Part shown: piece after piece, positions 24,041 to 35,969 of the stretch | Layout: every line of letters starts with the position of its first letter | Numbering within the stretch: position 1 is the first letter of the stretch | Assembly (NCBI GenBank): GCA_003254885.1 | Contig: QANT01004418.1 | Span: forward strand, 27,508-91,507 | Reading direction: 5' to 3' | DNA from: Purshia tridentata | Lineage: Eukaryota > Streptophyta > Magnoliopsida > Rosales > Rosaceae | Length of the DNA: 64,000 bases | Translations under genes and position numbers: made by a program | Notes under the pieces: generated by a model | Seen by the model: only the letters and a program-made list of their open reading frames with translations | The model's database searches: none | What the model was told of the DNA's origin: nothing

Positions 24041-24470
24041 GTTCTGAGTTTCTATTGGCTTATATAGGATCTCACTATGTTATGAGCTGCCAATTTGAGT
24101 GTGACAAGTCTACAATTTAGTAAAGTTGAGTCTGAGCTCTGCTATCTTAACCTGGTCTCTACATGCAATGCAACCTTTCGCTTCACTTAAACACTGTCCC
24201 CGCCACCACCTAGAAAGTTCTTCATTTGCTGACTGTTCGTTCCAATGTGAGTAATGTTAATGTGTGGTCGCATGAATAACCATTTCATAGACACGCAGAA
24301 GTGGAGGTCTATCGAATCCAATAAAGCAAGTAACTATTCCCTTTTCTTCAAATCAGCTGACTAATTATTTATTTATATTAAATTACACATTTTTATCAAA
24401 GAGCGTTTATCACTTCTCTGTCATATCTATTTTTTTACTTACTTTATTTTTACACTCTATGTGGAATTTC
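24041..24470. other. Upstream region of clathrin light chain gene
   Basis: Non-coding sequence upstream of the minus-strand clathrin gene, presumed to hold its promoter. Nothing specific was recognised apart from AT-rich stretches at 24360-24460. Confidence 0.3.
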
Positions 24471-26030
24471 AAAAAAAGGTGTCAAATTTCGAAAATTTCG
24501 GCAAAATTTTCGTTTTTGAGAGGGTCGAAATTTTAGAGGCATACCATAAAAATTTCGAGTAGATTTCGAAAATTTCGGCGAAATTTCCAAATTTTCGCTG
24601 AAATACTCGAAATTTTCCAAAATTTTCGAAATCAAACTTAAACCCTAAAAATCAAAATCACAATTTCACAAAATTGGCACCTCAAACCTTAGGGGAATGA
24701 AAGCCTACAGTGAGGGAAGGAAAACCCACAAAAAAAAGGGTGATCAGAGCTCGGAGGTGGCCGGAATCGGCGAAAGAATCCGGCGGTGGCTGACTTTTAT
24801 TTCGCAATTTCCAATGCTTGTGGTGGCTGGCCGACGTGGAGGAAGGGTGGGAGAAGATGGCCGGCGCCTGGGGGTCCCGCTGGTGGCCTTGGGTTGACCA
24901 GAAAAGGCCGACATGGTGGCCGGAAATGGAGGTGTTGCTGCTGTGACGGAGGAAGGAAAAAAAAAAGAAGGGGAAAGGACTCACGGGTAGGGAGGAGAGA
25001 GAGAGAGGAAAGAAGAAAAAAAGACCCGCTGGTGGCCTTGGGTTGACCAGAAAAGGCCGGCATGGTGGCCGGAAATGGAGGTGTTGCTGCTGTGACGGAG
25101 GAAGGAAAAAAAAAAAAGGGGAAAGGACTCACGGGCAGGGAGGAGAGAGAGAGGAAAGAAGAAAAAAAAAAAAAAAANAAAGGACTCACGGGCAAGGAGG
25201 AGAGAGAGAGGAAAGAAGAAAAAAAGAAAAAAAAGGGGAAAGTGGGCTAGGCTCACGGGCAGCAGGAAATGTAGAGAAAGAAAGGAAGGAAAGAAAAAAA
25301 AAGGAAGGAAAAGAAAAAAGGAAGGAAAAAAAGAAGGAAAAAAAAAAGGAAGAAAGGAAAAAAACAAGGAAGGAAAAAAGGAATGAAAGAAAAGAAAAAA
25401 ATTTAGAATTGATTGAGATTTGACCGTTTAAGATATTTAGACAATTGAAAAAAAAATAGTTTGGGATTTTGTTTAGTTCTTTAGATTTGGGTTTCATTTG
25501 GTCTTTATTTTTGAGATTTCGTTTGGTTTTTGGTTTTAGAGTTTCGTTTTGTTATTTTTAAGCCTTAAACCCTTATAGATTTCTATATCAAAAAGTATTT
25601 AAAAATACCTTAAAAGGCCTAAATCTCTAATATTTTATATCTTATCCTAAAAAATATAAAATATAAATAATATACTAATTTCATTTATTAATTAAACTAA
25701 TTTTATTTAGCTGTATTTGTCTCCAGCGCGCATTATAATCACCTTATATACTAATTTTATTTAACTGTATTGTCTCCAGCACGCATTATAATCACCTTAA
25801 CACATGAAACCTATTATAAAATTTCGTTTCTTCAATATTTTTTTTATCAATATAGTAGATTATATATTAAATAAACATATAGTAAAGTTTCATTCAAAAT
25901 TTTCGTATTTTAATAATAATTTCCGTCATTTCTCTCAAAACCCTAGCAAAATCGAAATTTTCTCGAAATTTCCGTCGAAACTTCCATCGAAAATTTCCAC
26001 AGAATCGAAATTTAACTCCTTGATTGGATA
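24470..26030. repeat. Dispersed repeat with GAAATTTCG-rich ends and purine-rich core
   Basis: The left part (24470-24640) and right part (25940-26010) are dominated by CGAAATTTTCGAAAT-type words. The middle (24690-25420) holds GGTGGCCGG-rich sequence and very long purine runs. The right part (25680-26030), including CAGCACGCATTATAATCACC, is matched by a diverged copy at 40670-40955, so this is a dispersed repeat family of unknown class. Its full extent and ends are not settled. The Lys- or Phe-rich frames it contains are low-complexity artefacts. Confidence 0.5.
24880..25240 (+). repeat. 149-bp tandem repeat with purine tracts and ambiguous base
   Basis: A unit beginning TGGTGGCCTTGGGTTGACCA occurs at 24881 and again at 25030 (period 149). 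Its tail GGACTCACGGGCAGGGAGG is repeated again at about 25182. An N at 25178 lies in a run of A, so copy number here is doubtful. Confidence 0.7.
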
Positions 26031-26260
26031 CATCTATCTATAGCGATCAATATATGCATCTTGCATGATATTTGATATATGGGAGGAAACTTTTGACAAG
26101 AATAGCATATTTCTTGCAATGTGAACTGAAATGGGGATTGGAATATATAATAGTATTAATGGTAGCTAATAATTTAATGAATTGGCTATTGCCATGGCAT
26201 TGAGGGTAAACAGCAACAGCAACGTACAGCAACTTAACTATCTTCTGGCCCCTACTCAAA

Positions 26261-26340
26261 CCTGGTCGACATATTGGTCATTACGTGGTCACACCAACGT
26301 ACCTGGTCGACATATTGGTCAGGTCACACCAACGTACCTA
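26261..26340 (+). repeat. 41-bp tandem duplication
   Basis: CCTGGTCGACATATTGGTCA occurs at 26261 and 26302 and each copy is followed by a GGTCACACCAACGTACC block, giving a period near 41 with a small deletion in the second copy. Confidence 0.75.
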
Positions 26341-26421
26341 GCTAGATGCTATTAGCTCCAGATGTATTCGATATATATATCACCTAGCTAGCCTATATAA
26401 TTGAATGAATAATATTAAGAT

Positions 26422-27220
26422 GGACAATGCTAGGATGCCTCAAAAATTAGTGCCTCAATTATGCCTCAATGACATGAATTATCATTTAAATTAAAATATT
26501 TGCCACATCAGATATTATATGATTAATTTATTTTTACCCTTTTCATTTTTCTTTATCTTAAAATATATATATATGCGCTCTTCATCTTCTTCATTTCATA
26601 TATATTTATCCAAACATTAATATTAACCATTCTCTTCTCCATTTCCTCTTTATTTCCATAGTCAATTGCTAAAACATGTAACTAAACAATCTAAATTTAT
26701 ATTCCCACATCCAACCCAGCAGCCCCACCCCTCTTATAGGGATCCTCACCGACAATATATATCCAACATCAACAGCCTCCACCATCGGCGTCTCCGGAAA
26801 ACCTCCACCACAAAGGACAGTCGCATTGGTGATGTTTTCCTAATTCAATCTCAAAAGTCTTGTCGGATATCAATTGATCATTATATTCACTAGTGATGCA
26901 ATCCCAATAAACTCAAAACTAACCTGGAAGTGAAGGTATATACAGTAAGAATAGCAAGTAAACTAACTTAAAAGGACCAAAGGTGTCCATATGTGTGTCT
27001 GTTTGGTAAAGGGGTGGGGCTGCTGGGTTGGGTGAATTAGAATTTAAAGTGTGTGATTATTTAGAGGTGTATTATAAGGGGTAAATAGGTATTTAACTAA
27101 AAATAATTTGACAAGTAATGATGTGATATGACAATAAATAATGATGTGTATTACTTAAATTTGCCACATCAAATTAAGGTACAAAATTGAGGCACAAATT
27201 GAGGTTCAAAATCATTTCCC
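26422..27220. mobile_element. Non-autonomous Mutator-like element with 9-bp target duplication
   Basis: A 799-base unit flanked by the exact 9-base repeat TATTAAGAT (26413-26421 and 27221-27229). The inverted ends are imperfect: the left begins GGACAATGCTAGGATGCCTC and the right, read in reverse complement, begins GGGAAATGATTTTGAACCTC; both continue into GTGCCTCAATT. Inner arms also pair: CCAACCCAGCAGCCCCACCC near 26712 against its complement near 27014. It has no coding capacity. A 9-base duplication points to the Mutator superfamily. A related end lies at 36244. Confidence 0.65.
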
Positions 27221-27229
27221 TATTAAGAT

Positions 27230-29453
27230 ACTACATTTCATTATTACCATTTATAAGATGTTTAGCTTCTCTATGCATTTTCAATTAGTTTTGAGATAAA
27301 TACTCCAAACTTTTTTAAAGGGTATCAAAACAAGTTCATCCACCTATGCTAGGCCTCTCATTTAAGCGTTACTCTATTTAATTTGTGATCAGAAAGAAAC
27401 ATGTACAAACTAGCTAGCTTCTTCGATCTGATGGATATTAATGCTATATGTCTCATTTTCATGTGAGACAATTAAAGCTTTTGGCATCCCTAAACCCTAA
27501 ACCCTATACATATATGCCTAACAAATGAAATGAAATGGAGAATTCACATGGCAGATCGAAATTCAAATTCCAGAAACAAAATTAATTAAGTCCAACTAAA
27601 TGGGCAGAAATAATAGAATAATTTCAGCTCAGGGTAGTTACTAGTGACAATATGACAAATTGACAATGTGACAGGAGCTTGTTATAAATATCGTTCCCTG
27701 TTTGTAAGAGGCTGGAATAAGCCAATAAAGTTATTCTAATAACAACATAACATAGATGTATAGGAATCCCTTTTTGATGTTGATTGAATTGAAGTATCAA
27801 TTATGGGTTACAATGATGAGCTGTCAAGTTGGGCTGCATATGCATTTGCAACTTGCAAGTAGTGGTCAGTGGTCAGTGGTCACAGTACGTGAAGGCCAAC
27901 CAATATCGATCCATGTAATTAATTTAAACCATAGAAATTGATCCAACATCGCTGTTCCCCACTCCAACTCCAACCATTAATAAGACAATAAACTTCTTCG
28001 GCTCAATTCCTATTTCCTACACTAACAAACACCTCAAGGCAAAAAAAAAAAAAAGAGAATAAAGAAAATGCAGAAACCTTCTTAAACCTAGCTTCTCTTA
28101 ATTAAACATACAGATTTAGGAATAAAAAAGTCTGACTAATTAGGGATTTAGATATATTTTGACTTGTACTTGTGAGGTTAAGCATACATTATTAGTCTGA
28201 TCGATCAGATGAATATTCGATTGTTTACGAAAATGCCAAAGTAGTACTACTACCCTAGGTAGCAATCACAAAGTTAATGGCGGTTTGAAAACATGCATGC
28301 CTATATGGAGTCAACATTTAAATGATGGGTCAACTTTCAACATATGTATGTATCGTGCAGCATTATCATCAAAGTGCATGCACCATTCCATCGATGCAAG
28401 CTAGCCAATTATAATTAAAGGAAAACAGAAGAAAAAACAAAAACATACATTCTTCCTATATAGAAAAGTAAACCAAAAAAAGAAAAACGAAAGGCTAATA
28501 ATTAATGACTAAAGTGCTTTCTATAAATATACTCGATAACAGTTTTTATTTCACATTTTTTGTCAAACACTATCAAATGTGTTTTGTATTATATGAAATC
28601 GTTTTTGACCATTTCAAAAGCACATTACCAAATAGTCTTCTAAACTTTGTACCTTTCAACTCAACAAAAAAATTGTCAAAAATCAAATATACCCATAATA
28701 TTGGTACAATAACCAGGGCCGCCATTTGCTACTTTTCTAATTGGTAATTGGCTTTTTGTTTTGTTTAAAATGGAACAGTTAGAGAGCAATGAAAGCACAT
28801 CTTCTTTGGATTCGAATTTGGAGGAGATGAATTTGGGCCTAGGTAATGTATAATCCATTACATTTCAACTACTTTTCTATTCTAGTTTGATAATTGAGAT
28901 AGTTTCTCCTTGCAAAGCCCAAATTGAGCCCACTGCACACCAGCGTAAATAATCTTATGAACAATAACCATTCACAACGGCAAGGACATTATAAATTGTG
29001 TAACCAAACAGCAGTAAAACCAAAATTGTTATACGGCTGATAACATAATACAATATGACAGCAATAATAGCAGCAGTGTTAATAAGATCAGAGCCAGAGT
29101 AAATAGAGAAACTGACTGTAACTCAATTACATAAGGATGAGTTTTAGACATCAATTAAAAGTACAGAAAAGTTTTCTAAGTTTCCCTCTGTTCTCTGCTT
29201 CCCTCTAAAAGTTCTCTTACCTTTTACTCTTTCTAAAACCTTCTTTCATTTCCTTGCTTAACCTTCCTTTCTTCTTCTCAAGCTCACTTTACATAAAGAA
29301 CTATAACTATCAAGGACTTACATCGATGTTATCGGCAAGCAGTGGTAGTTACTTCAAATTAGTCATATACAACGCTATTGCTACTATACAGAGAACACAA
29401 AGGGTTTAGACTGCCTTGCTTATCCTATACGTTACACTATATAGCTCTTCCAT
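27230..29453. other. Intergenic DNA, no gene recognised
   Basis: AT-rich sequence with no supported coding region. It contains a short telomere-like run CCCTAAACCCTAAACCC near 27489 and a weak MITE relative at 28505-28660. From about 29150 to 29450 the sequence is likely the 3' flank of the minus-strand Sororin-like gene. Confidence 0.35.
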
Positions 29454-31389
29454 TTACTCCAACTCCTGATCTGAATCAACCTCCTCTGTTGGCAGTTCAA
29501 ATGCATCAATCTCTTTAAAGTACGCTCTCTGCTGTTCAATATAGTCTTGTGCCACAGCATGCTTGGAAACATCTTTCGCAGCTGGTACAGCACGCTGCTT
29601 CTGCAAAAATATTACAAATGGATTAAAAGTGAATAACTACAAACCCATAGCTTATTACACAAGGGGATTTACTTTACCACAGGCTGTCCCTATAGGAACA
29701 AACATGAGCTCACAGTTACAATAATAATACAGTCTCCTAGAAAAAATTTTGGTCCATTGTATAACTGTAAGGATAGTTTAAGCAAGTGAGAACAGTATAA
29801 AGACCATCTAATAATAAGAGGAATATTTCCCCTCTATATTTTATTTACAAATTCCATATAAATAAATCAAGAAGACAACAAAAATACTCGGTTCCAAAAT
29901 CAGCTGCAGATATTGTAATACTGAAGGATAAGTTAACTCTATGAATATAACCCAAACAACTCAACCTCACTTTGAATAACCAAGCAATTATGCCATAGAC
30001 ATACTCTTCAGGTGTCAACACAGAAGAACACCATGTTGTTTGATCTACCTGGGGGTACACACAAATTCTACTCATGAAAGTGCAACATGGAAAAGGAAAA
30101 AACACTGACCAATTGACAGGCCCCATGCCAAATAAAAAGTAATAGTTTCTACCCAAAACAACAAGAATGACACTAATATTAACTTTAACAAACCTTTTTA
30201 CGAGTAGCCGTGGATTCCCTGGATATACTGTTATGTCCCTCTTCCTTCATTTTTTTCCTGTTTTGAATGCGAGGAACACATACAGCAACATTAGTAAAAA
30301 CATCAAAGGATATAGGAAAGACATGTCTCAACTCAGGAGAAGACAGAATTTCTCGTATCCATCAATCTATAATATATCCACTCAACTAAAATATCAACAT
30401 AGAACCATGAAGAAAAGGTAAATCAGAATAGGGGAAGTCATGGCTACCCAAATAAGCAGTAAATTGTTTACTTAGAAGTTAGACTTTACTCATTCAAGCA
30501 ACACATGGTGTTACAACTAATGGGTATCTCAACAGATCACTTAAGCGATATGTTATCACATTGCTTATTGAGTATAGCAAAGTTACACACATATGGAATT
30601 AGAGACTTACCCAATACTCCGGGTCTTTGGCGCAGGAGGGCAACTCGAAGGTTCAGCGTTTTCCTTCCCTTTACTCTTCCTTTTTATTGCAGTCTGTCTT
30701 CGCCTGTACACTGAACATGGCTCGAAAACCTCACAGTCACGGGTACCTAAACTCAAAAACAGAATCTACTCAGTAAACCACATAGATTTTTCAACGAAAT
30801 GCCACAGAATGAATTGAATAATTGTACTTAGGCATACCATCAAGTTCAATTCAAATATTGAAACGACACTTTTGAAATACGCACTCAAACAGCAACAAAT
30901 TTCTACTAAATCGAACACAGACGAATTTTTGATAACAGATCCATCCACTTCCCCAAAACGAAAACCAAATGAATTTGAATTTGCAATACGTTAGAGACTA
31001 AAAATCAGAAACCCTAGATTTCGCAATTGAAAAAAAAAGCCCAGACACCCCAGCCCCAGTCCAAGCAAGAAAAGCAAAGGGGGAGCAGAGAAATTACCAG
31101 CAGCGGAGGAGGGAACGGAAGGGTGAGAAGGAGCGGAAGGAATTGGGGGTAGCAGAGGCTGATAAGAGGGTTTAGAGTTTGGGGGATTGAGGTGGGCGAG
31201 GAGGGTCTTGGTAACGGCGGAGAGCGTGGGATTCAGGCGTTTCAGTGTGGCGGTGGAGGCGGAGGACGATTGCGAAGAGGTGGTTGTGGTATTGATATTG
31301 GTATTGGTAGTGGTTTTGTTACTGGTAATGGTGTTGGTGCAGTCCGCGAGAGGCTTTCGAACTCTGAGTCTTCTTCGCTCAGCTTCCAT
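29454..31389 (-). CDS. Sororin-like sister-chromatid cohesion protein
   Basis: Four exons on the minus strand: 31389-31098, 30746-30611, 30257-30194 and 29600-29454, joining in phase to 212 residues. The N-terminus is basic with KPLADCTNT, a Thr/Asn/Ser-rich linker follows, then a DCEVFEPCSVYRRR block, a basic segment with a KEN motif at 125-127, and the C-terminal EQQRAYFKEIDAFELPTEEV, the most conserved part of the Sororin domain. Sororin protects cohesin on replicated chromosomes by opposing WAPL; in animals a KEN box drives APC/C destruction after mitosis. The plant counterpart is At3g56250, from memory. In that genome a BTB gene like the one at 34.4 kb lies close by, which supports the call. 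Most of the protein is disordered, so the assignment rests on the two ends. Confidence 0.75.
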
Positions 31390-33022
31390 TTTTGTTTATT
31401 TCTTCATTTCATGCTTCTTCTTCGGCCTTTTTATATGAGTCGGTGACTGTAGCACAGAGAGATAGAGAGCAGGAGTGTGTAAGAACTAAGAAGCTACTCT
31501 TGGAGTGGCGCGAAAGTCTGTTTGATACTTTTGAGAGAGGTCACAAAGTTTGGGTGGGATTGTGGGAGAGGTCTGGATGGTTCAGTGCTCCGGCTGGTTT
31601 TTTAGGACTACGATTGCTAGCGATCTCGTCTACGGCCCGAGAGTGGCTATGGGCTGCTTAACACAGTCTGTGGCTAAGCCCACTTCACATTGGGCCGGAG
31701 GATGATTTTTTGCGGCAGAGATTTTTTTTTAATAAGGTTTTCTTGTTAAAAATAGAAAAAAACTTTATATGTGGAATCACCAAAAAGATTAAAGATTATG
31801 AATAATGTATAATTCTAGTTCTGAACTTCTGACAAAAGCTTCACTTTTCTCCATGAAATCCAATGGCTTTCATGGTTTAGTCGGCAAATGCACTTTTCTT
31901 ATGCTAAAAATCACACACGTGGACCGGTTATCTATAGATTCCATACTCTTGTCCGGTAACATGTTGGGCACTTCCTTTTTAAAGGAGATTACATTAATGC
32001 AGAGAGTGGATATCGCATAAATAGCCTCTTAATTTTAGGTTAAAAAAATTTATTTTATATAATCATAATATTTTCCACCGCTTATGTTTTATAATCAATA
32101 AATATATTATAATATAAGTATATATTATTAATATTATATTTTAAAATTATAAATTTGTCGTTTATCTATAATATAATTATATAACATGTACATTTCTCAC
32201 TAAATATTATGACATGTACACACGTGGATATCGTTTATCTAATACTTTGACAAGTCAAGTGCTAACTTCTAGGCAAACTCAAAAAGAAGAAAAATTGTTT
32301 TATCAAAGCTTGAGGTACCTTTCTCTTTCTGTAAAATAAATTATATATTTTTACCGATTTTTTTAGTGATTTTATCTTTTTAGTTTCAACTTTGACACCA
32401 AAGTAAATATGCAACAATTAATGAATAAAAAAAAATGTAACAACAATAATCTGCTACATGAATGAGATATCATGAAATAAGACTATAAGAGAAAACAATA
32501 TGCAAAAGCTAATTTAACTTTTCTGACTGTGAAGCGGTCTGTCCCCTGATGATGGACTTTAAATATTCGAGGAGATATCATATGATGATCCAATACTCTG
32601 ACACAGTCTGAGATTCTGGCTCCTAGATTTTTATTGAAGTATACAAGTACAAATAAGGCCTACAGTACACAAGTGTGAGTGTGACCACATGTTAGCAAAC
32701 CAACAAGTCTGAGTCCTGAAACGGCAGACATGCACTGAAGAAAATACCGGGGTAATTAAAAGTGGAAGCCTGTAGTTTACATCTTCCGGTGTTCCAAGAA
32801 AAGAGAAAACCATATGAACAATATGTAAACCAGGGGCCACACCAATCACAAACATGTATAGCACACTTCTCAACATGCCCACTTATCTATATATACAACC
32901 CCTCCCCTGTTCTTTACTTCCACCTTAATTTGCTCATTCACTCATTCTCTTTATCACTTTCACTACTAGTTTTCTGAGAAAATTTTTGGTAAGGAAGAAG
33001 AAGAAGCTAGCAATTAAACAGA
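31390..33022. other. Divergent promoter region of Sororin-like and HIG1 genes
   Basis: The two genes are transcribed away from each other. Sequence near 31390-31700 is the likely upstream region of the minus-strand gene. From 31720 to 32500 the sequence is very AT-rich. From 32620 to 32870 it is less biased but non-coding. The HIG1 TATA-like element near 32886 is listed separately. Confidence 0.4.
32886..32898 (+). promoter_or_regulatory. Probable TATA box of the HIG1-domain gene
   Basis: TCTATATATACAA lies about 135 bases before the start codon and is followed by pyrimidine-rich sequence, a spacing that fits a transcription start near 32920 and a leader of about 100 bases. Confidence 0.5.
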
Positions 33023-33436
33023 ATGGAGGCCATTCAGTCTTGGGTTTCAGAACACAAGCTTACAAGCATTGGTGGGTAACACTAACATAAATGGTAGTTT
33101 GTTTTTTTGTGTACAAGTAACATATGGTTGATGATGATGTGTATGAAATTAAATCATGGGTGTTACAGGAGCACTGTGGGCTTCAGGAGTTGGAGCATCC
33201 TTGGCTTATTCAAGTGCAAGAACACCTCTCAAGCCAAGCCTTAGGCTTATACATGCCAGGTACCTTTAAAATAGTGTACTCTCTATTCATTAAGCTTTTG
33301 CTTAATTATGTCAAAACTAATACTGCGTCGTTTTGTTGGTAGGATGCACGCACAAGCCTTGACACTGGCTGTTCTATCTGGTGCCGCGCTCTACCATCAC
33401 TATGAGAAGCATGTTGACAACCAAGCACACAATTAA
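33023..33436 (+). CDS. HIG1-domain mitochondrial protein
   Basis: Three short exons: 33023-33071, 33169-33259 and 33343-33436, joining to 77 residues. The protein begins MEAIQSWVSEHKLTSIG, then has a first hydrophobic helix (ALWASGVGASLAYS), the conserved linker KPSLRLIHARMHAQALTLAV and a second hydrophobic helix ending in ALYHHYE. This is the HIG1 (hypoxia-induced gene) domain with two membrane helices. Relatives sit in the inner mitochondrial membrane and associate with respiratory complexes III and IV; plant members are often named hypoxia-responsive proteins. The RLIHARMHAQ linker agrees with the family's (I/V)HxRxxAQ pattern. The gene is too short to stand out as a single open frame, but each splice junction keeps the phase. 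Confidence 0.9.
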
Positions 33437-34456
33437 TGCTTCTGCTTGGCTAAATCACAGCTTCATTTCTATTAATTAAGTTCATCTTTGCAGTTAATCT
33501 CAACGCTTTCTTATTTGTAGCTAATGTCCTATGTTTTCCTCTGTTTTTTCTTACCCCTTTTACTAGTTTGTATAATACACCTATGTATGTAATTTTAAGG
33601 GGCAATAAAGTCAATTCAAGCAAGTTTCTTTTACCGGGTACAATGAAGAATGAACATTCCTAATTGGGTTTTCTCTCGTTCCCAAAACTACAGTTGTTCA
33701 AAAAATTGTCTGCAAAACCCAATAATACAAATGTGCTTCCATGAATCGTCCAGGTCTTGATCATGAACAATTGCATAATTAACCCCGAACAACTTTAATA
33801 TCGAATATAACATTAAAATGAATTCTACAACATGAAAGTGGGCATTATGAATCATGACCGGGCCAATCAAATTGAAGAGTGGTTCACACAACCACCAGGC
33901 TGGCTTAAAGACCAAGTAGCATTATTATGGAAGTTTAGAGTTAAGTAGTTATTGAGAGGTGCTTGCCCTGCACATATTTGCTGTCGGATGGTTGGAAAGT
34001 CCTTTTCGTCTTCCTAATACTTCGATTCCTTCAGTTGTCTAGGTATTTGTTTATGCCACTTAAATTAAAACCTACTCAAAGGAGTGGCCTACCAACTTCT
34101 CAATTTTCTCTAATTGACCATTATACCCTTCAATAATAACCAATATGCATCATTAAATGAGTCCCCTTCAAGGTTGGTTTGGTCAATTCACTCAAATACA
34201 AAATAGAACCCAATATTATATTAGACAATCATGGGTGGGTTGTTCTTGAATCTTGAAATTAATTAACTAGGGATAGGGTGAGGTCCAACGAACTTCAAAC
34301 ATAAACAAGGGAAAATGGGAAGACTTTTGATTTAAATTGAGCACATTCAAAAGAAGAAACAGTTTCTCCTCTTTACTCTTCTTCCTTTGGCTCTGTTTTT
34401 TGTTTTTTTTTTCAAGGTTTTGTGATACATCAAAGGCGAGAGAATTACTGAGACAG
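33437..34456. other. HIG1 3' flank and BTB gene upstream region
   Basis: The HIG1 3' flank runs to about 33620. The rest is AT-rich with no supported gene. From 34310 to 34456 there is T- and C-rich leader-like sequence before the BTB start. Confidence 0.35.
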
Positions 34457-35763
34457 ATGGACTGCTGTGTTTGTACTTCAATGCCATTAATATTAAGGCC
34501 TCCAAGGAATACAATTTGTGGGGCATGCTATGAGGGAGCTAGGAGCGTTATCTCCTTCATAAACAAGCTTCAAAGTGCTCAAGGAGCTGATCACAAAGCA
34601 CATTCCTGTAAGGCAAGCTCTGCTTTCATCTTTCTTTGGCTCTGCTCTGTTTTCAATGTTTCGTTCTCTTAATTGTCACAATTACTAGCACGCACATACA
34701 TAAAACCTATAACAGTGAAATTGATATTGATCATCTTGGCCCTCTGTTTGGCACCTTTGTACATACTACTACATAGTTAATAGTCTTGCTTAGATCAGAG
34801 TGATTCCTTACTCTTTAGTTATTGAGGCTGGTTTTGGAATTGGACCCAACAAATTATTTCTGGGCTTTCTTGGTCGGCATCTCATGTGGGCCTATATTCT
34901 TAACTCCGGTCCACTAATAAGGACTAAAGAGTAAAGACCTCTTTTTTATCTGTTGGAAATGCCCAAATAGTGGAAGAAGAAACCAAAAATTGTCACGTTA
35001 TATAGCATATAGTATTATGTTGTGATATGTTGCTAATTTCTTTGTATCTTGCAGAATCTCAGCAATGTGTCAACTTGGGTATCTGATATGATAGAAGCAT
35101 CAGAAGAACTGAATGAGAAAATTAGATTCCTAAGTGGGTTTGGTGTTGCATTTAGAGATCAAATTCACACCGACATACTACTCCATCCGATTCCTGGTGA
35201 TAATGGACCTCCAATACCTGCACATAGAGCCTTATTGGTGAGACTCTGTCTTTGTTAATATGAATATAACCTGAGTCGATCATTTACTTTGTTCTTTACT
35301 GTAGGCAATAAGATCGGAAATCTTTACCAACATTCTAGACTCAGATGGATGCAAAGCTCCACCTAATGACACCATAACACTGCCTGAGTTGAAGCATGAA
35401 GAGCTCGAGTCTCTTCTGGAATTCCTCTACAATGGGGACTTGCCTGAAGAGAAGATGAACAAACATGTCTACTCCTTGTTCCTTGCAGCAGACAAGTACG
35501 GGATTCCGTACTTACAGAAGCTCTGTGAGCGTCATATGCTCAAGTCCTTGAGCTCATCCAATGCTCTTGATGTTTTAGAGGTTGCAGATGTTTGTTCCTG
35601 CCTAAAATTGAAGGAGAGTACCTTAGATTATATTGTTAAAAACATGCATCACATAATCTTCTCTGCCAAATATGATGCATTTGCTCTTAAGAATCCACAT
35701 TTGTGTGTTCAGATTTCGAGGGCATCGTTGATGGATGCCAAAAGAAATTCAGTAATTTCCTAG
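34457..35763 (+). CDS. BTB/POZ domain protein (At3g56230-like)
   Basis: Three exons: 34457-34612, 35055-35237 and 35305-35763, giving 265 residues. The N-terminus MDCCVCTSMPLILRPPRNTICGACYEGAR carries two CxxC pairs that resemble a small zinc-binding element, followed by a helical linker (about 53-85). A BTB/POZ domain follows (FRDQIHTDILLHP...PIPAHRALLAIRSEIFTNILDSDGC...LPELKHEELESLLEFLYNG). A helical BACK-like tail contains AADKYGIPYLQKLCERHML. Such proteins usually link substrates to CUL3 ubiquitin ligases; no substrate is suggested here. The first intron uses a GC donor (AAG|GCAAGC at 34613) with a normal AG acceptor. The nearby GT (34608) would create an immediate stop, so the GC form is favoured. 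A broken tandem duplicate follows. Confidence 0.9.
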
Positions 35764-35969
35764 TAATTTCCTTGCGCATAAGATAGGGCGAATACTAATG
35801 AATTTTAGAGAACAAAGTGAGATATGGTGCATATAATATATTGAAGAGACATATATATAAAGATGTATAATTAAGACTTTATCAATTTTGAATATTGTTG
35901 ATATGAGACTGGTGATCTTTGATGCCACTATATCTTTGAGACTGGCTTAATCAAACTGATCATTATGAA
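35764..35969. other. 3' flank of BTB gene
   Basis: AT-rich non-coding sequence between the BTB stop codon and its broken duplicate. Confidence 0.4.

Noticed and set aside
24981-25497. Phe/Ser-rich and Lys/Glu-rich open frames
   Set aside because: They are translations of a purine tract and contain an ambiguous base.
27489-27506. Telomere-like CCCTAAACCCTAAACCC run
   Set aside because: Only about two and a half units, which is expected by chance or as a common short interstitial motif in plant DNA.
29845-30156. A 103-codon minus-strand frame inside a Sororin intron
   Set aside because: No recognised motif and no splice signals linking it to the gene.
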